Source: Chiridota heheva (taxonomy: Eukaryota > Echinodermata > Holothuroidea > Apodida > Chiridotidae). Taken from it: DNA of 64,000 nt. The stretch is from contig JAIGNY010003250.1 of assembly GCA_020152595.1 (NCBI GenBank), positions 409,501 through 473,500 on the forward strand, in the 5' to 3' direction. The notes beneath the pieces are model-generated. The model did not search any database. It was given only the letters and a program-made list of their open reading frames with translations, and was not told the origin of the DNA. Below, piece by piece: positions 59,066 through 64,000 of this stretch; the stretch's first letter is position 1; the number at the start of each line of letters is the position of its first letter. The translations under genes and the position numbers were made by a program.

Positions 59066-59834
59066 TTTCTTAACTTTTTATTTGCCGCTATTAGATGAAA
59101 TCAAGTTCTGGTATTGTCCGTCCGTCCGCTAAATGAGAGAAGAAAAAACAACCTTTGTTCGTTCACTGAGGATGCGAGCAATATAGCGATTTTTTTTCTT
59201 TTTTTTCTGAATCAGATCTCGTAAAAGTAACAAAACCTCTTCCTACCTGCCAACACGCTGTTTCTAATGTTTCATTCATTTATGACATCAAACGAGCTGC
59301 CTCATTCATGCTGCAAAATGATCAACTTGGATCACAATAATGGCATTTCAAATCAATGGCTTTGAGATTGGTTATTTATTATGATAAATTTGGATCAATT
59401 GATTAAATAACAAATATTTTTGTATTGATACAGCAAGCGTTACTTCCGTGCTAACTGATTACCATTGTGTTTTATACGGATAATTGGCAATTTGAAATCT
59501 TCATCCCTACCTGCCATAAAACCGTTGGTTCATCTGAAAAACAAGATATACATGTATCACGATTTTATACTCTTAACTATAATGGATCAATTCACTCTTT
59601 GGTAAATTCCATAAGGTCCAGTGCCTATATGCATGCATGCTCTTCTGTAAACAATATATAATGCATGGACATGTTACCCAAACGGGTACCAGCATCTGAT
59701 CTGTTGAGAAACATACGGACACCTTACATGTCGTCTACGGGTATAGGCAGCATTAGCTCTCTATTATATCAAAAACCATGAAATTAAAAATAACTAGAAA
59801 TCATCCAAATCGGTTGAAATGGATCATCGCCGAG
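59066..59834. other. Presumed 5' UTR and promoter-proximal region
   Basis: Immediately upstream of the start codon. I see no clear TATA box or upstream exon, and the start of transcription cannot be fixed. Confidence 0.4.
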
Positions 59835-60010
59835 ATATCGTGTTAACGTGGCGATACAAGTAATGAACCCGACGTTCCTGATTGGTGGAAATATTTACAT
59901 CATCACCGACAAGCCAATCAATTACTGCAGCGGAAGTGACGTCACTAATATGTAACGGATTTATTGGGGACGGATCAAGCAATTTTCTCGAGACGAGGTT
60001 CCTCTTTCAA
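59835..60010. repeat. Unexpanded relative of the 52-bp minisatellite
   Basis: GTGTTAACGTGGCGATACAA, CTGATTGGTGGAAATATTTA, ACCGACAAGCCAATCAATTA and GCAATTTTCTCGAGACGAGG match, in order, the left flank, one unit and the right flank of the array at 2321-4506. TGATTGG and CCAATCA here form a perfect inverted pair. CGGAAGTGACGTCAC nearby contains a CRE-like TGACGTCA. Confidence 0.8.
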
Positions 60011-62471
60011 GTGTCAGACCTTGAAATTCAAAGTATAGCTGGGGATGCGTTTTTATATCTTGGGGGTGTTACTGCTAGTCTTCAGACAGTCGGGCTAAAA
60101 TTCGACACAATATGACGTACAAATATTCCCATTTCTCACAGACAGCTTGAACATTTTCATTTTTTTGCCGACAGGGATCTAGATATCTCCGACACGGTGG
60201 CTGCATTTCCCTGACATGCCACTTCTATAGCGTCACCTTGGCTTTCGTGACCTTTTGCTTATAGGTATAGGCCTAAAAAAAAGAACATAAACACATACCA
60301 GTCACGGTCATATGATTTCCAGACCGAATTATAGCTGCAAACTTATGCCTATAGTAAGTTGAAAGTATGTCTATGAAAACCAATTATCTAGAAATTCAAC
60401 CATTCATGGCAGAACACAAGGGCGTGATGTGCCCACTGGCGGTAGTGCAAACTAACAAAATTAAATTTCCCTACCAAAGTTGAGGGAGGAAGGAAGGGAG
60501 GGGGGGGGGTGTGGGTGTGGGAGGCATCAAGTTGCACTAAACTAAAAAAAATCACAATGTACAAAAGATATGAATATGGAAAAAATGTGTGTGTGTGTAT
60601 GTGTGTGTGGGGAAAGGGGGGAGGGGTGGGTGTCTGTGTGTGCGTTGATTAGTGGCGCCAACCGTCAGTGGACGTGTTGTGTTGTCACAATGTGGCTTTG
60701 TGTATTATCTGGCTTCCTCAAATACGTCTAGGTTATTCGATTGGATTCCGACACACAAGATATGTACCTGATACCTATATACGTCAACGGTTTGTCGGTT
60801 AGATTCCAACGTCCACGGTTGAAGCCACGAAATCAGTGTCCTCGTTATAAGATGGAAAATGATACTAAAATAAATATCTATTTACACCCAAATTATTGAT
60901 AAATTCAGATTTTCTTTGATTATATTCCCAAATTAGCTATATTAAAAGGCGTCCACGGTTTTATAGTGTGAACATGTAGTCCACGTTTGGCAGCGTAGAC
61001 AAGTATTGTGTGGGAGGGGGAGAGGGAAGGGGGGTGCTTGGGTGTGTGTGTTTTGGGTGGTTCCCCCTTGCACTCCTCGACTACTGTATCCGTGTGACCT
61101 TGTCCATCTGAATGTATTTGGAAATATATGGCAGAGCCGTATGCACTGGAGGGCTCTTGCCCCGCTCCCGCAATAATTGGTCAAGTGCATAGTAAATCCA
61201 TATCACTGATAAATCAAGTTTGGCCGCTCCAATAATCCAATGTCTCCTACCGGCCTACGGGCCTGCACACTGTTAGAAGATTTAAGCAACAATCGATTTA
61301 CGTGATAGTTTTCAAGTGATGACGTCATAACAATTTTTTTTTTTTTTATATAATATTTCTCTGTATTTTCGATAAATTCTAAACTGTTTTGGTCATGTCA
61401 CGCGGGTGTGTGTGATTTGGAATCGTGGGTATAGTGGTTTTCTATTGCAGATAAATGACAATAGTTTTACCCTGCGGCTGTCATACCAAATGGCCTCATA
61501 CACCGTCAACAGATTGATAAAAAAGTGATCATTTTGTCCTCGATGCTTGTTTCCAGGCATCCAGGGAAGCCGCTTTGTTACCTGGATATTTCGGCGTTAA
61601 TAATAAAGTACAAAAGCCCATTTCTGAATAGTGAGATAACATTTGCTACGAACTACATGCAATACAGTATTCGCAGTCATGTAATGACTATAGCTTTTAC
61701 TACGGTCATGTGTTTATCTGACTAATTCCTGAAATGCTTGTTACTTTACTTTTCTCATTTACTGGTGATTCGGGTCAAAAGGTTGCATAGTTTAAATAGC
61801 TATTGATAGTACTAACAATTGTTACGATTTGTATCGATGTGATTGTGTCCATTATACTGATAGTGATTGAAAAGGTTCTCGAATAAGATAATCAAGGAAT
61901 TCATTAATGTTTTATGACGTCACAGTTTGAATCCTATACATGGTGATAAACAGTCGGGTACATGCACCTGAAAATGATGGAAACAGCAATCATTCATCTG
62001 TTCGAAGCATAAAATATTTTGGAGTAGCACAAGCAGTATTTTTATAGGCAGGATCGAAAAGACGATTTATTTAAAAGAAAAAAATCTAAACAAGGCACTT
62101 CTTACCCTTCTTACCCCGCGAAATGGAGAGCATACACCTCTTTTCCCGTGAACTGAAAAGCAGCCTGGGTTCATCTCTCACGGAGATCACTCCAGGGGTG
62201 GCATAGGCGGCGGAACCGCCCCGATTACCCCGACGATGGTCGGGGGGAAATTTCTCCGACAATGGTCTGACGAAGGCAATAATTTGTCCGACAATGGTCT
62301 GACCAAGGTTATACAATGTGATATTAGGCCTATTCAGTATTCACTTTAATGTTCTAATGCATAACTAACAATTTTCGTATCGAGTTCGCGATTAATATTT
62401 CACGAAAAACTATTTCAAATTAGCCTCGGTACGCGGTGTTAAGTTCGCTATAGCCACACACACAATTATTA
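60011..62471. other. Upstream intergenic sequence
   Basis: Contains a G-run with (GT)n at about 60495-60640 and G-runs at 61010-61040. No gene recognised on either strand. Confidence 0.45.
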
Positions 62472-62862
62472 AGGCCGTAACACATCGAACGCGACGCGGC
62501 GAGCGATTTTTTAAACAAAATTGAATAAAATAAAGGAAAAGAAAGATTTTGACCTCTTGTTTTCAGAGAAGGATCGTCATCGCATGGCTATTCAGATGAT
62601 AACTGAAAATTGATTAAAAGGGCCTTTCTACGCCCATTAAAGCATAATTCGCGTCGCGACAGAAAATCGCGCCCCACTAAAGCGGATTTCTCCGCAGTTT
62701 GAACAAAAATGCATTTCTAGCAAATTTTCCACTATCATTAGAAAGCCGCAATTGTAAACTTCATCGTGTGTAAGCGAAAAGTCAAAGCATCTTATGATAT
62801 TTGTTTCCTGTATGATCATCTAAAAAATTGCTTGCCGCGTCGCGTTCAGTGTAACGGCCTTT
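62472..62862. mobile_element. PIF/Harbinger-like MITE, about 391 bp
   Basis: Ends AGGCCGTAACACATCGAACG and, reverse-complemented, AGGCCGTTACACTGAACGCG; the inverted repeats run about 42 bp (CGACGCGGCGAGCGATTTTT). TTA lies outside both ends, the 3-bp target duplication typical of PIF/Harbinger. CpG-rich, unlike its intronic relative at 6165-6545. Confidence 0.85.
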
Positions 62863-63520
62863 ACGGTTAAACATGTGCGCCCTATAGTGTAATTTCTTAG
62901 ATTTCCAGGATTAATGAAACAATATGCTGTGTTTACCAATGACGTAAAACGCGTCAAATGACGCAATCTTTCACAACGTAATTGTAGGTTAGCCATTTGA
63001 AGAAAGCGCCCCTTGAAACATGGACGGGATGAAACTGTCAGTGTCATTTTCATTACGTTAGAGGACACTCTCTCAGCGAGTTGAGAAGGTATTACGCAAT
63101 TATTTGCCCACACAGGTAGTTGAGACAACTCAACAAAAAATGCTGTAATTTTTGAAAAACTGAATATTTAAACATCAAACGAGTTCTTACTTGGATCATT
63201 TATACCCTGAAAACTAGTTTAATTATTTCATTTGGTGCAGAAATCGTAGACATAGCACTATTTTCAGCAGCGTAATTCTGAGTGACTTTCACAATCTTTC
63301 CGACTCACTAGCGTAACCTCCCCTTCCCCTCCCCTTGACACCTTTTCGATAAACAATCCTGCGGTTAACGCCATTTCCATTCATCAGTGCAATATACGCG
63401 TAAGGACTCTTTGTGTCTAGAGGTCAGGAGTTATGCACCATCGAGCATACTTACGTAAAGCAAACACGTTCAGTGCGAAAAGTATTTTCCAAAGATAATT
63501 GTAGGCAATAGCAATTACGA
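62863..63520. other. Upstream intergenic sequence without recognisable feature
   Basis: No gene or element seen. Confidence 0.45.
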
Positions 63521-63521
63521 G

Positions 63522-63645
63522 ATAATCATACACATAACACATGATCATACACATAACACATAATCAGACACATAACACATAATCAGACACATAATCAGAC
63601 ACATAACACATAATCAGACACATAACACATAATCAGACACATACA
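63522..63645. repeat. About 18-bp tandem repeat, about 7 copies
   Basis: The unit is close to ACACATAATCAGACACATA, with some units shortened. Confidence 0.85.
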
Positions 63646-64000
63646 CTCATGCTTCTTTAAATAACACATGGCACATTATTGATGTTATTCAAATAAAAAC
63701 TACCCTTGTTTTGTCGTTATACGGGGAAGTTTTATTGTTGGAATACTGTTCTTGATATTTCTTATCTTCGAAATAAATTTACGTGGAAATACGAAATATA
63801 GCGTCAATTTCGATGTTCAAAGGTTGAATCTTCCGACAATTTGTCAAATTAAAACAAATTTTACATATTTCACACCTTTAGAGGCGTTAAAACGCGGAAG
63901 TGGAATTGTTTGGAAATAAACTGATGCAAAACGCCACATGCGGTTACTGAAATGCCACTGGCACCGAAAATCAGGATGGAGATCTGTTCAAGGGGCGAGT
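63646..64000. other. Window end without recognisable feature
   Basis: AT-rich sequence, no gene recognised. Confidence 0.45.

Noticed and set aside
59882-60115. 77-codon plus-strand ORF upstream of the gene
   Set aside because: It overlaps the dispersed element related to the 52-bp array and has no protein-family features.

Overview
This is a stretch of an AT-rich, intron-rich animal genome, not a prokaryotic one. Exons are short (53-224 bp), introns obey GT-AG, and L2/CR1-type LINE fragments, tRNA-derived SINEs, hAT- and Harbinger-like MITEs and very many minisatellites fill the rest. The repeat types fit a marine invertebrate, perhaps a deuterostome such as an echinoderm, but I cannot name the species from sequence alone.

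One protein-coding gene explains almost the whole window. It lies on the minus strand, starts at 59065 and runs off the low end of the window. I could chain 19 consecutive coding exons (58919-59065 down to 4613-4743). Every junction is canonical and phase-compatible, giving 2339 coding bases (779 codons plus 2 nt). The product is an animal-type, fused ATP-citrate lyase (ACLY) homologue: ATP-grasp region, CoA-binding/citrate region, short linker, then the succinyl-CoA-synthetase-alpha-like half up to the phospho-histidine. The C-terminal citrate-synthase-like part lies outside the window. The ATP-grasp motifs and the phospho-histidine are kept. The residues that contact citrate in human ACLY, and the catalytic Glu of the AEGIPE motif, are replaced. 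It is therefore a divergent paralogue whose substrate or activity is in doubt.

About 20 kb (roughly 31%) of the window is tandem repeat with units of 13-72 bp, nearly all inside introns of this gene. The largest is a 5.4-kb array of a 26-bp unit in intron 4. Some arrays can be traced to their founders. One is built on the 5' splice site of exon 13. Four are amplified 5' halves of tRNA-like SINE heads. One 52-bp array is an expanded internal piece of a dispersed element whose unexpanded copy sits at about 59.84-60.01 kb. Eight arrays begin within about 165 bp downstream of a splice donor, while only one lies that close to an acceptor.

Layout from high to low coordinate: 59.1-64 kb is upstream sequence with a Harbinger-like MITE. 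50.7-59.1 kb holds exons 1-4 with hAT-like MITEs, a fold-back element and an L2-like LINE inserted into a minisatellite. 41.2-50.7 kb is intron 4 with the giant array. 35.6-41.2 kb is intron 5 with several SINEs and MITEs. 21.7-35.6 kb holds exons 6-12 separated by arrays, SINEs and long-inverted-repeat MITEs. 15.4-21.7 kb holds a decayed CR1-like LINE and microexon 13. 4.6-15.4 kb holds exons 14-19. 0-4.6 kb is intron 19 with two large arrays.
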